Shown piece by piece: positions 20,965 to 31,406 of a stretch of DNA of 64,000 bases. The notes under the pieces were generated by a model that worked only from the letters and a program-made list of their open reading frames with translations, searched no databases and was not told the origin of the DNA. The first letter of the stretch is position 1; every line of letters starts with the position of its first letter. The position numbers and the translations under genes are program-made. The stretch is from Leishmania mexicana MHOM/GT/2001/U1103 (Eukaryota > Euglenozoa > Kinetoplastea > Trypanosomatida > Trypanosomatidae): the NCBI RefSeq assembly GCF_000234665.1, contig NC_018325.1, forward strand, positions 142,001-206,000. Direction: 5' to 3'.

Positions 20965-22894
20965 CGCTAGCACGATGAAACGTAATGCGGGGAAAGCGCA
21001 AGGAAGTTTCTCTGGGGAGGGGGGAGGGATGATAACCACGGGGTGCACAGAAGAGAGGAGGCGATGGCAATGGGAAGGCGGCGGCTGCTGATGGTTGCGC
21101 GGCGGCGGCGGCTTCACTGACAAGCGTGCGAGGTGAAGCTCGTGCGTGTGGGCCAGGCCAACGTATGGCGTGTATGGTGTGCATGTGGCGGATAGCGGAG
21201 TTCATCCGGCGGGGGTAGTGAGTGAGTGAAAGCAGCAAGAGGAAAGGAGAGAAAGAGAGTGGGCGAAGAGAAGCGAGCATGTCTGTGTCATCACGTCCAT
21301 CACGCAGCGGGCGGCTACCATTGATGCTTCGTTGTGTGCGGTGCACGCCTTGCCGATCATCTCTTCCTCGCTAGAAGCTACGGCAATCCTCTCATAGCAG
21401 TGTTTTTGTGTGCGCACACGTGTCAGCGTGCCCTTCCGCCTCCGTGCCGCGCCTCCCCATCGTCCCACGTTGGCTTGAGAGGGCTGCATGGCGCTGTGTG
21501 ACCACACGTGTGTGGGGTTTGATAGCCTGATCAACATGTCTAACGATGTATACGCCGTGGGTGTGCGCGTGTAGGCGCGTGTGGGTGTCTGGCGTCGAGG
21601 AGCGCCGCCAGATGGAGGGAGAGGGGGTAAGGGGGGGCGGCATACGCATGCCGACAAGGGTCCGAAAAAACGAAAACCATGAGAACCATCGGGAAGAAGC
21701 GAACGCCAAGCAACGACGAGTCCACTGCTGCGCGGGCGCCCGCACACGCGTAGAAGGACGCACCGAGATATCCACGCGTTCACACAGCAACACGTAAGCA
21801 CACAAACACATGCGGTTTAGGGCAACCTCCTCCTCCTCCTCCCATCCAACCCATCCACCCACGCAGCCCGCCATTCCACTCGCCTCCTCGCCCGTTTTGG
21901 CAGCAGCCACTGACGTACAGCTCCGACTGTGAAAGACATCGAGCTTCACATTCGCCTTTTCTTTCTTCCTATTTTTTCCGTGCGTGGTCGTCCCTCGAGT
22001 GCACGGGTGTGCCCATGTCGGACTTCTGCATGGAAGATGGGGTCGCGCAAGTGTGGCTGTCACACATGCACGCATGCAGGGAAAAGGAGAGAAGGTGCGC
22101 TCTCAGACAGGCCCCTGCATGTCCACAAAGCAAGGAAAAGTCACACGAGAAACAATCTTTATATCGCCTCGCTCTTCGTGTCGGTGGTGGCGTGTCACCC
22201 ACACACCTGCCGAACGCGTCCCATTATCGAATCGGAGACGCACAACAAGGCACAGTCACACATCCGCGTGCGTCAAGTCCCTTGGGCCACGGTGTCGGTG
22301 TAGAGGGGGGGGAGGGGGCAACTGTCGTGTGTCAGATGCCTCGACACCCCGCCGTCATACATCGCGTGTACCGCTTTCTTGAGGGGAGAAGGCCCGTTGG
22401 GGTTGGACGGACGCGTGTCATCCATAGGGTAAGGGTGGCAGGCAGTCCATTTTTTCACACGTACACCGCACTCCATCTCCTTGCACTCCTATCCTCGTCA
22501 TCGTGAAGGCACAGCCTTCATGCTCGGCCCAACCGCCCTCCACCGACCTCTCGCCTTTTCCCTGCTTCACCGTGTACACAGAGATGGTGTGAGAGAAGGA
22601 GAGGATAAGTAGCCGTGTGCGTGTGCGTGTGTGTGTGGGCATGTGAGGAAGTGCGTAGCCGCCCGTTTGTGTGGAGGCGACCTCCACCCATCCCTTCCCC
22701 AAGAAGTCTCTGACTCGCACCACACCCGCACCGACGCCGTGAACCACACGGCGACGTCAACTACACGGGAAGAGCTTCTGCTCAGCGTCCGCATCTCCTC
22801 TCCCTCCCCTCCCCTCCACCACTCCAACCCCTTGGTGAATGAGCGGAAGACACGCGTTTTGCGCACGCGCGCATCGGTATACCGCCCCACCTCC
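20965..22894. other. Intergenic region, 1.9 kb
   Basis: No credible gene; frames of 80-230 residues here are Arg/His/Ser-rich and mutually overlapping. The purine-rich stretch 21222-21270 is pyrimidine-rich on the coding strand. Presumed long 3' UTR of the lipoyl-domain gene plus the 5' leader of La. Confidence 0.45.
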
Positions 22895-24079
22895 TTACTC
22901 AGCGGCCTTCTTTGACTTCGGCTTCGGTACGTGCATGGTGGAGATGAGCTTCTTCAGCAGGGCCGTGTCGCTGACGCTCTTGTACACAGGACCGGGCTTG
23001 AGAACAACGTTGTAAACGTCCCCGTTTACCGCCGCCGGGGCAGCAGACTTCGCAGCCGCCTTCCTCGCCCCATCAGCGGCAGCGGCGGAGGCCGCCTTCT
23101 GCTGCATCGCTCGCGGCGGCGCGGTGTCATTGTAGTCGAAGCCGGGCTGACCGGAAAAGTCGGACTTCAGGAAACGCCCACCCTTGCCAGAGGGAGCGAT
23201 GTCAGCGAGGGCACTGGGCTCCAGACCAGCAGCGATGCGGGCCACGCTTGGGCCACTAGCCGCCACCGCCGCATCGAGCGAGCCACCGTAGTGCTTGGCA
23301 GACGCGGCCGATGAAGCGGGTCGAGCTGACACCGCAGCAGCAGCGGCGGCGGCAGAAGGGTCCGCGGCGGAAGCCGGCGGACCGCCAACGGCATCCTCGG
23401 GGTAGTAGTTGGCAACCTTCTCCACATCGGCCGCGTCGCTCACCATCACAGCAATCGTCTTGGCCACGGGGGCAGACTGGCCGTTCCCGCAGTAGATCTT
23501 GGCGAGGAAGCCGCTTTCGAATGTGTTCGTGTAGTCCACCACTGCCTTGTCCGTCTGGATGGTGCAGAAGACCTCGCCCTCCTTCACGAGCTCGCCAATC
23601 TCCTTCTTCCACTCGACCACCGTGCCTGTCTCCATCGACGGGGAGAGGGCCGGCATGAAGACAGGCTCACAGGTGACGCCTGCCGGCGCCTCAGAGGAGG
23701 CACCACCGGCGGCCGGCGCAGCAGCAGCAACAGCGGCGGGTGCCTCCGCCTCCGCGGCAGGCACCTCGCCTTCAGGCGTGTACTCGTCCGCCTTACCGAC
23801 ATCCGCCGCGTCGCTCACCATCACAGCAATCGTCTTGGCCACGGGGGCAGACTGGCCGTTCCCGCAGTAGATCTTGGCGAGGAAGCCGCTTTCGAATGTG
23901 TTCGTGTAGTCCACCACTGCCTTGTCCGTCTGGATGGTGCAGAAGACCTCGCCCTCCTTCACGAGCTCGCCAATCTCCTTCTTCCACTCGACCACCGTGC
24001 CTGTCTCCATCGACGGGGAGAGGGCCGGCATGAAGACAGGCTCGAAGTTCACGAGCCAGAGCAGCGTGCGCCGCATCAT
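22895..24079 (-). CDS. Two-lipoyl-domain E2-like/E3-binding protein of the pyruvate dehydrogenase complex
   Basis: 394 residues from the first of two consecutive ATGs at 24079; 87 upstream codons are leader-like. Two lipoyl domains (about residues 12-90 and 137-215) each carry the lipoyl-lysine motif TDKA (K53 and K178). Ala/Pro-rich linkers follow, then a peripheral subunit-binding domain near 275-310 (SVARIAAGLEPSALADIAPS) that binds E3. No catalytic acyltransferase domain or HxxxDG motif is present and the protein ends with a Lys-rich tail, so it resembles component X (E3BP) rather than full E2, despite common annotation as dihydrolipoamide acetyltransferase precursor. Mitochondrial matrix role expected. 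The presequence before the first lipoyl domain is unusually short. The two domains share a perfect 239-bp DNA repeat. Confidence 0.88.
   Translation of the reverse strand: MMRRTLLWLVNFEPVFMPALSPSMETGTVVEWKKEIGELVKEGEVFCTIQTDKAVVDYTNTFESGFLAKIYCGNGQSAPVAKTIAVMVSDAADVGKADEYTPEGEVPAAEAEAPAAVAAAAPAAGGASSEAPAGVTCEPVFMPALSPSMETGTVVEWKKEIGELVKEGEVFCTIQTDKAVVDYTNTFESGFLAKIYCGNGQSAPVAKTIAVMVSDAADVEKVANYYPEDAVGGPPASAADPSAAAAAAAVSARPASSAASAKHYGGSLDAAVAASGPSVARIAAGLEPSALADIAPSGKGGRFLKSDFSGQPGFDYNDTAPPRAMQQKAASAAAADGARKAAAKSAAPAAVNGDVYNVVLKPGPVYKSVSDTALLKKLISTMHVPKPKSKKAAE
23430..23668 (-). repeat. Intragenic direct repeat, copy encoding second lipoyl domain
   Basis: 239 bases identical, base for base, to 23805-24043 at an offset of 375 bp (125 codons). 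Synonymous positions are identical too, implying recent duplication or gene conversion. Confidence 0.95.
23805..24043 (-). repeat. Intragenic direct repeat, copy encoding first lipoyl domain
   Basis: Partner of the copy at 23430-23668; similarity breaks sharply on both sides, at the linker and at the N-terminus. Confidence 0.95.
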
Positions 24080-24964
24080 AGTTCCCTGCTCTTTCTTCTG
24101 AAGGTTGTGGATGGAGCGGCTATGGCGGCACTTATCGCTGATAAGTATCGCCGCCTCTTGTGCTTCGTTGAGTGGGTGAGCGGGTGCGAGGTGGCTGGTG
24201 AGCAAGACTGTGCGCGCGCAGCCACGTATACACGAGAGGTAGAGGAAGAGGGAGGGAGGGGGGGGGGCGATATCGAGGATGGGAGAAGGAGAGACCGACC
24301 TCAAGGGATATGGGAACAGGCCAGAGATATTAATACACAAGTAGACGTTGAATGAAGCCAGTGGTGTTCATTGGCTGCACGTCGTGCACAAGTCGGGTGT
24401 GCGCCGTTGGTACCAGGGAGGGAGGGGGGAGGTACGCGCCGAGTGAACCCCCTCGATGCAGCCGGCTCCCTCGCCTCTCTCCCACCCTCCGGCCCGCCCA
24501 CCGCCACACACATAGATACCGGACCTTCTTCTCGCTTACGTTATGCGGTGTGTTCAATCGGTTCCCCCACTCGAGGAGTGGCGAAACATCAACGGAGAGA
24601 TAGGGAGAGCAACAGAGAAGGAAAGAGAGCTTGACAACCATACCACACACACACAGGCACACAGCCACACAGCCACAAGCAGACGCCCTCCATCGAGATG
24701 GAAGAGAGCGCGCCGTGACAGAACAAAGTACAAGTGGTACAACAAGCAGAGGGAAAGGGTGAGGAGAAGGGCAGGATGCGGATATGGGGGGCGGTCGGAG
24801 AAGGACGCAGAAGGTGCAGCGAAGCAGAGAAACATACGCCGACGTACTCTCGCCCGCCCTCTGTGATGCCCCGTAAGGTGAGCGCACACCGGCTTCTTAC
24901 GCGCAAGTGCGGGTGTGTATGCCTGAGTGCGGAGGACGCCTCCTCCTCTTCTCGCCCTCTCCTT
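24080..24964. other. Intergenic region, ~0.9 kb
   Basis: No gene. A purine run at 24236-24300 (including a 10-base G run) gives a strong pyrimidine tract on the coding strand, suitable for trans-splicing of the lipoyl-domain gene. Confidence 0.5.
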
Positions 24965-25255
24965 TCAAATGGCCAGCAGTAGTATGATGATGACGACTAG
25001 GAGCACCACGACGGAGTAGAACCCACGATTCTCGCTCTCCCTGAGCAGTTGGACGACGTTCTGGTTCTGCCGCCGGCTCTCATCTGCTGTGCGGGTCACA
25101 TTGCCGTGCAGACGGTCCAGCATGTCGTCCTGTTCGCCGAGGTCGTTCCCGATCTGAATGGCGTAGTGTCGCGTGTTCATCACGGAGGCGTGCAGCTGAT
25201 CGAGCAGCTGATCCTGCGTGCGCAAGTCATCCTGCTGGGCAAAGGTGCGCTCCAT
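24965..25255 (-). CDS. Qc-SNARE, tail-anchored
   Basis: 96 residues. A SNARE motif covers about residues 8-72 with heptad hydrophobics; Q42 within LGEQDDML is the ionic zero-layer glutamine, and the IGNDLGEQ context matches Qc-SNAREs of the syntaxin-6/8 and Bet1 groups. A single C-terminal membrane anchor (VVVLLVVIIILLL, about 79-96) ends the protein with no lumenal tail. There is no N-terminal regulatory domain, so this is among the smallest SNAREs, which favours a Bet1-like or truncated syntaxin-8-like protein. It would form part of a four-helix trans-SNARE bundle for vesicle fusion in the secretory or endosomal path. The exact step cannot be told from sequence alone. Confidence 0.85.
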   Translation of the reverse strand: MERTFAQQDDLRTQDQLLDQLHASVMNTRHYAIQIGNDLGEQDDMLDRLHGNVTRTADESRRQNQNVVQLLRESENRGFYSVVVLLVVIIILLLAI

Positions 25256-26758
25256 GATGGCAATGCGGCGGAGCGATCTGCTCGCAAAATACGCACGTGC
25301 GCGGGTCTCGACGAGATGAAGGAGCTGGCAGACGGAGAGCCAGTGGCGTGTTCGTGTGTCTCACAGTACGCGAGTTTGTGCTGGTATGAGCTTTGTGGCG
25401 GAAGAGAGCATGGAGTGAGAGCGAGGGTGAGGGAGGAAGGGAGAGAGGGGAGTAGAAGCAGCGGAAGGGAAGAGTGGGTAGGGAGTGCCGGTGGCGCGGA
25501 TGTTGGGCTAGTGCTGGCGCACACACACACACACGGAAAGAGAGGGAGGGAACAAGGCCGCCTATGTATGGCCAGTGGTGTGGACGAGGACACCGTGCGG
25601 AGATACATCTCTGTGGGCTGGGCATGGCAATGACAGGCGGTGTCGCTTGTGAGAAGATGTACAGAAGAGAAGCAATGAAACGGTACAAACAACGGCCACC
25701 CCCCCCACATCACCTGGGCCACTTCTTCCCCTTCGCCACCGCTCCCCAGCCACCACCACCACCACCCCTCACCCCTGCCTCCTACAGCACAGCCAACCAG
25801 TGGAGCAGTGTGAGGGGAGGGGGGGGGAATGGATGGGGCGACGACATGCTGAGGATGTGCAGTGAGAGAGAAGCAGGCAAAGGGATGAGGACGATGCGCG
25901 TGACAAGCTGGAGAGGGAGAGAGAGTACACGGAGGGGTGTTACGTGCAGCAGCACGTGACTGTGAAGACAGTCGAGGTTTGTAGTGATACACGGGTGACG
26001 TACAGTTAACAGGGAGTGCGGAGACGGACACACAGAGAGAGAGGACGACGGAGTATCGATGGAAGCAGAAGAAGGGAGGGGAGGAAGGACCAGGATGCAT
26101 CTGTGCATGCCGTCGCACACACACACACACGGGCCCCAGCCTGGTCACCCTGCCCATGGCTGCCGTCTTGTAATCCTTACGTGAGTGAGCAAATTTCTTT
26201 TGGTACTCTATGTTGATGCGTGCATCTCCCAACCCCTCTCCCCTCCCCTCACCTCACCCCCACACACACACACCAGCATTCCCGCCCTTCAGTACGGGAC
26301 AAAAGGATGCTGCGGGCGGAGGGTGGAGGTTGAAGGGGGCGAGAGAGAGAGAGAAGGGAAGAAAACGGCGACGCCACTTCTATGACCGTGGCCAACTCTT
26401 GACTGGTGCGGGTGACACACCTGTGCCATCCATGCCAACGCTGCGCACATGAATGTTGGGCCCACCAGCTCAAGGTAGGTCTGTGCGAAAGGAAAAGCCT
26501 CGAGTGCGTTCTCGTGCGCAGAGGTGAGAGCGGAAGTGGTGTGCACGCGATCTCGACAGCACCGTCGCCTTGCAGACCATACCCGCACAGGTGCATAGCC
26601 CGCCCTATGGCGTGTCCGCGATTGGCGCAGCGAATCCCAAAGCCACGCCACATCGCGCAGAAGAGAGGGTCAGTGGAAGAGGATGGAGCACAGGTCGCAC
26701 ACGCACTCTTTCAAGGCCACTGCTGCGGCGCATGTGTCACAGGGCAACTCAGGACGGC
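25256..26758. other. Intergenic region, 1.5 kb
   Basis: No gene supported. CA repeats near 25519-25533 and 26114-26130, a GA repeat near 26342-26355, and purine-rich blocks (pyrimidine on the coding strand) at about 25390-25480. A 350-codon minus-strand frame overlapping the SNARE start is low-complexity Ser/Pro/His. Confidence 0.45.
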
Positions 26759-28084
26759 CTAGCCTCGCATGTAGAAGCCCTTCTGTCGCCGTGTCTTGCG
26801 CGCCCACTCCTCCGCCGCGATGGGCAGCCACTCCTTCACGAGGAGCTGCACGCCGCGCGGCTGCGTCTTGGCCGACCTCTTCGCCTTTGAGCTGCCACTG
26901 CTGTGGTCACTGTTGTGCAACACAAACGGCAAGTTTAAGGTCATCTCCATCTCGTGCAGGCCGGCCTCGGCAAATCTGCAGAAGGCGTCCCGCTCGGCGT
27001 CAGGCAGCTGAAGCTCCTCCGTCAGAGCAGCCACGGCAGCCCTGTCACCTGCACGAAGAGCGGGCTGACGCCGCGGTCGGGGTGACGACCCCACGGGCAG
27101 GAATTGAGAGCGGGAGATGACACTACTGCCAGCGCGGTTGTTGACACATGCCGCGGTCTTTGACGTCCTCTGCTCGCGCGTCGCACTTCTCGGCGGAGTG
27201 GAGGGCTGTGTGGCTGCAGCCGTAGGCGATGACAGCGACGCCAATGGGGACACCGGTGCACTCGTTGATGCCGTCGTTGTCCTACGTCCCACTTGGAGTT
27301 GCTTGCCGGCGGAGCGGAGCACCCGGGGTACCGGACTCTTGCCTGTCGCCGCCGCTGAAGGCTTGGGCAGAAGTCCACGACCATGCCGAGGCAGCGGTGC
27401 ATGGGTGCGCACCCGTACACCAGCGTCGCCGGATGCTGCGCTCCTTCGAGTTGCCTTTAGCGTCCCGCCAACTTTGAGTTTGGCCACGGCGGTTGTCCCT
27501 TCGGGCGCCCGAGCGTCTTTGCCCTCCACGTCGGCGGCACGCGGCGGTAGGTGAGCTCGGAAGATGGCGGCAAGCTCGTTGTATGCCTCCTTCTTGCGTG
27601 GCGGCACGATGGCCCAGGTACTGGAGAGGTCCGCGATGAGGACGGGGAGGGGCACATCGAGCCGGTTCGGGTCCGCCGCGAGACAGCCCATGACGTACAC
27701 CGTGAACCCGCTCACCTGCTCTGGCAGGATGCCGTAAGCAAGGAAGACGTCCACCGACGGAGGCGAGACAAGCTGGGAGGCTGCCATCAGGTCCGTGTTC
27801 GTGAGGTACTTGAGGTGCTCACGGGTTCCCTTGAGCACCTGCTGCTTCAGCCGCTCCCGGCAGTGCTCCTCCACAATCATCAAGCGCCGCACGTGCGTCT
27901 CATGGGCGACGATCTCGCGCGCCCACCGACGCTGTGCCGTCTTCATGGCACGCAAGTAGACCTCCAGCTCCTCCACGGCCTGCTTGCCAGCAGCCGAGCT
28001 CGTAGCAGTCACCATAGCAGCACTGTTCGGCTTGGCGGCGGCGTGCCACGCGGCCTTCGTCACCTGGTACGCGCTGCTGCGCAT
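26759..28084 (-). CDS. HMG-box-like, probably mitochondrial hypothetical protein
   Basis: 441 residues from the ATG at 28084; 85 upstream codons are His/Thr-repeat leader. The N-terminus (MRSSAYQVTKAAWHAAAKPN) is basic, hydroxylated and free of acids, like a mitochondrial presequence. Residues 34-90 are a charged helix or coiled coil. Residues about 122-178 resemble a degenerate HMG box: SGFTVYVM, then LIADLSSTWAIVPPRKKEAY followed by NELAA, echoing the K-x-x-W-x-x-L-x-x-x-E-K-x-x-Y spacing of the third helix. The middle (200-330) is Ser/Thr/Pro/Ala-rich and basic. The C-terminus has another helical segment and ends in a Lys/Arg-rich tail. A kinetoplast or nuclear DNA-binding role is possible but unproven. 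Confidence 0.65.
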   Translation of the reverse strand: MRSSAYQVTKAAWHAAAKPNSAAMVTATSSAAGKQAVEELEVYLRAMKTAQRRWAREIVAHETHVRRLMIVEEHCRERLKQQVLKGTREHLKYLTNTDLMAASQLVSPPSVDVFLAYGILPEQVSGFTVYVMGCLAADPNRLDVPLPVLIADLSSTWAIVPPRKKEAYNELAAIFRAHLPPRAADVEGKDARAPEGTTAVAKLKVGGTLKATRRSAASGDAGVRVRTHAPLPRHGRGLLPKPSAAATGKSPVPRVLRSAGKQLQVGRRTTTASTSAPVSPLASLSSPTAAATQPSTPPRSATREQRTSKTAACVNNRAGSSVISRSQFLPVGSSPRPRRQPALRAGDRAAVAALTEELQLPDAERDAFCRFAEAGLHEMEMTLNLPFVLHNSDHSSGSSKAKRSAKTQPRGVQLLVKEWLPIAAEEWARKTRRQKGFYMRG

Positions 28085-28762
28085 CCTTTCGACGAGTGGA
28101 AACGGTGATGCGCGCAGCAGTTGGTTCGAAGAGTCCCCCACGTCGCTGCGTACGTGGGTATGGGGATGCGTGTCCGTGTGTGTGTGTGTCGACGGTGGCG
28201 GACAGAGAGAGAGATGTAGAGAAACGGAGCACGCACTGGAACCGCACGCACACGCACGCACAGAGAACCACGTTTGGCTCCAGCCCTCGGCCGATGGCTG
28301 TTGTGTGCGTGTGTGTGTGCGTGTGTTCGTTGTTTTCACGGCTATGATGTCCGTAACAGAGGTGTCGATGATCGAACACGAGCAACGGAGACAGAGGGCA
28401 GGAAGAGGGGGAGGGAGAGAGGGAGGCTAGTGACGATAGCGGGAGAGGAGGAGGGAGCGGCTTGGCAGCGCTGCCGTCCCCCCGTGCCCTTGTCGCTGCG
28501 AGTGCAGTAGACAAGTTGAAGAGAGGGAGAGAGAAAACGCTGGCCTACGGAGACGAGTATCCGTGTGTGTGTGTGTGTCGGGAGAGGGGACGCATCCAGG
28601 TCTGCGCTGTATTCTTCAGTTTCTTGCGATCTACGTCCTCCGTGAACAACTCGAGGGTCAGCACGCCTCGATGTGAACGCGCACACCCCTACAGAGATTC
28701 CCATATGCCTGTGTAGACGGCTACCACGACCTGCCCCGCAGCCTCGCACCTCCGCCCACAAG
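28085..28762. other. Intergenic region, ~0.7 kb
   Basis: GT repeats near 28172-28188, 28298-28325 and 28563-28579, plus purine-rich blocks (28380-28460) that form pyrimidine tracts on the coding strand. No gene seen. Confidence 0.5.
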
Positions 28763-30148
28763 CTAGACCCCTTCGCGTGTCCGCTTGCGGCCCCTGTCCG
28801 TGATGCCACGGCTAGCATACTGCGAGATGTCGGCCATGTCCTGAGCGCTCACCCACTCTTGCTGGCGAGGGAAGTGCAGCCGCACCGCACCGCCCTGCAT
28901 CTGCCGTGCCGGTGGGATGCGAAACGGCCGCTGCGCATTCGCCTCTGCTTTGGGGTAGTAGGATGTGTAGAAGGCGCTGCCTCCCGAAGCCCCACCGTGT
29001 CCTGCCTTGCGCCGAAGCGTGCCGAAGCCAGTGCCGCGTTGACCAAGCGCCTGTCTCGCGTAGATGTCCGAGAAGATAGGGCTCACATAGCGGACGACCG
29101 TGGTGGCGGCGCTGTGGTGAGCACCCGCACCAGCGGCGCCGGCAGCGGCAGCGCGGCCCCCTGCGCTGAGTCCGGTCGCCCCCTCGCCAGGGGCGATGTG
29201 TAACTGATCGAGCAGCTTCCCTAAGGTCTCTCTGGCCTGCCCATTCGACGACGGGTCGGCCCCGTCCTTGGCTCCTGCGCTGGCAGCTCGGTTGGTGGAC
29301 GACGACGACGCCATCGTCACCTCGTGCCGCAGCTCCTTCAGTAGGTCCTCGAAGAACGCCAGAGACGTGCGGGATGGCGCGTGGAAGTGCTGCGAGCGCA
29401 CGAGCTCCAGGTACAAGGCGGCTCGCGCGGGCTGCAGACTCTCCAGGGCGGAGAGGCACGCCTGCAAAGTGGATCGGAACGCCCGCGCCTGGGCTGCTGT
29501 GAAAGGCGGAGTCGACACCGCGTATGATGCGGAGGGAGACGCCATGGCCGTGGTGGCAGCAGCGGCTGCAGTGACGGTGGTGGACGGCGACGGCTGTCCG
29601 CTTGTCGTGGCTGCCGCTGCGGTCGCCGAAGAAAATGACGAGGATGTCCCTGCAGCGGATGTTGCGTTGCTTGAGACACCCGTCACGGCCGGGGCCTCTG
29701 CTGCCTCCGCCTTGACAGTCCCCATCTCCATCGCCGTAAGCAGCTCCGTGATCAGCGGCTCGGGTACAAGCCGGCGTTGCTTCCATCGGCGCACAAGCCG
29801 CAAGCACTTCTCACGCCATGCCGGCTGGCCCGCTCCGTGGACAGACAGGAAGGCGGCGGGAGCCAACGTCCAAAACTCGGCGAGGATGGCCGCCAGCGCC
29901 TGATCAGCCTCACTCGATGTGGAAGGCGAGGCGGAGGCAGTACGCGCGAGTGTAGCGTCCAGCAAGCACAGCACCGGAAAGCACGACTCGACCCGGTCAC
30001 TGGTAAAGCGCTGCGCCATGGCGACGGCAATGCGGTGTGGCACGACACGCGCTTGCAGCACAGCCGCACTCGCGGTGTCCTGCACGTGCGAGATCTTTTC
30101 CTTGGACTCCCGCTGCAGCCCATCAAGCGCCACCTGAAACACGTCCAT
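28763..30148 (-). CDS. CID (RNA polymerase II CTD-interacting) domain protein, Pcf11/SCAF-like candidate
   Basis: 461 residues from the ATG at 30148 (the longer frame would start at TTG). The first 140 residues fit a CID/RPR domain: MDVFQVALDGLQRESKEKIS, then a helix with AVLQARVVPHRIAVAMAQRF, and the hallmark helix VLCLLDATLAR, which corresponds to the LYLLDSIVKN signature of Pcf11/Nrd1/SCAF proteins. KCLRLVRRWKQRRLVP follows where the last CID helices occur. The middle is Ala/Ser/Thr-rich and disordered. A helical segment follows, then a Gly/Tyr/Arg-rich tail ending in a basic GRKRTREG motif that may be nuclear. CID proteins bind Pol II CTD and couple transcription to 3'-end processing or termination; trypanosomatid CTDs lack heptads, which makes the partner uncertain. 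The domain call is by motif recognition. Confidence 0.68.
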   Translation of the reverse strand: MDVFQVALDGLQRESKEKISHVQDTASAAVLQARVVPHRIAVAMAQRFTSDRVESCFPVLCLLDATLARTASASPSTSSEADQALAAILAEFWTLAPAAFLSVHGAGQPAWREKCLRLVRRWKQRRLVPEPLITELLTAMEMGTVKAEAAEAPAVTGVSSNATSAAGTSSSFSSATAAAATTSGQPSPSTTVTAAAAATTAMASPSASYAVSTPPFTAAQARAFRSTLQACLSALESLQPARAALYLELVRSQHFHAPSRTSLAFFEDLLKELRHEVTMASSSSTNRAASAGAKDGADPSSNGQARETLGKLLDQLHIAPGEGATGLSAGGRAAAAGAAGAGAHHSAATTVVRYVSPIFSDIYARQALGQRGTGFGTLRRKAGHGGASGGSAFYTSYYPKAEANAQRPFRIPPARQMQGGAVRLHFPRQQEWVSAQDMADISQYASRGITDRGRKRTREGV

Positions 30149-31406
30149 AGCTGACAACGCTCACGGCGGTGGCAATCGCTGCCGTACCGGGGTACGTATG
30201 TGCTGGAGGGGGGAGGGAGGGCTCCTGAAGGATGCAACAGGCATAGCAGCGCGGTGGCGGTGGTGGGGTGAGCGTTGCGCGCGCACACCATCGGGAGGGA
30301 GAGAGCGCGCGCAACGCGCATTCCGTGAAACGAATGGAGAGGGAGGGGGACGCCCAAGAGGAGAAGGATGCATAAGAGAGGAAAGGAATCGAGCACGCAA
30401 GTACACGCGGAGCGAACGGTGTTGACAGGGAGAGGGGGAAGGGGTTGTGTCGCTGTGGACTCTCTCGCGCCCGCCCTCTCCCGTCCCCTCCCCCTCCCTC
30501 CCCACTCTCCTCTCTCTCGGTACCTCCCACGCGTGGGCGCACCGGGAGGCAAGACACCGAAGCGTGCCTGGAGAGCGCAAGAAGGGGAGGGGAGGGGTAG
30601 ATCGGTTGATTTGATCTCTGCGCCATGGGACGTGTGCGGGCGGCCTGTCTGGGCCACTGCGCATGAGTGCGTGTGTGCCCGTGTAAGCACAGGTGCAGGA
30701 GTATATAGAAACCACCAGAGCACGAGAAACGATGAGGCATGACCACGACGGTGGGAGAGACAGAGGGAGAGATGGGGGAAGGTGTGCAGTAAGCCTGCAC
30801 GGAGGTGTCAAGAGAGCACAGTGCCTCGTCTCCCTCAGCAATGTCCACCGCCCCCCCCCCATCATCACCACCACCTACCCAAGCAGGCACTTTTGCTTTC
30901 TTCTCGCGCTCCCTCTCACACCATCGCTCACAGGGGGGAGGGGGAGGGGGATGGGAAGCGTCGGAGCAGCGCACGATAACTGCAAAAGAAGGGAGTCGAA
31001 GGAAGCGCTGTGACACCCCATCACTGCCACGCTTGCCTTCGTGTGTGTGTGTGTGTGTGCGCATAGGTACTACTGGAACGTGTTTGTGGTCCAGCAGCAC
31101 CAGCAGCAGTAGCAGCAGCGAGGAGTAGCAGGAACTGTAGCCCCTTCGGCTTCGGGTGTGTGCACGCGCACGGTGCAGGAACAGGGGAGACTAAAGAAGA
31201 GGGGAGGGATGGGGTGGCAATGAAAAGCGCGCTGAGAGAGCAGGATACCGCACCTGTGCACACAGACATACATGCGATGGGCGCGAGGAGAGGAAGGTGC
31301 CCTTGCCTGCACATGTCTCAGCATGCTGGACGCACACGCCGCTCCTCTTCTGCACTGCCACCTCCATCAACTCCCCCATCCCCCTCCCCATCCTCCTCGG
31401 CGTTTT
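30149..31406. other. Intergenic region, 1.26 kb
   Basis: No gene supported. C-run near 30853, G/A-rich blocks at 30930-30950 and 31185-31210, a GT repeat near 31041-31059, and a CTC/CCT-rich block at 30465-30515. Confidence 0.45.

Noticed and set aside
25180..26232. 350-codon minus-strand frame upstream of the SNARE gene
   Set aside because: Low-complexity Ser/Pro/Leu/His translation of C/T-rich DNA; only its last part overlaps the SNARE gene in another frame.
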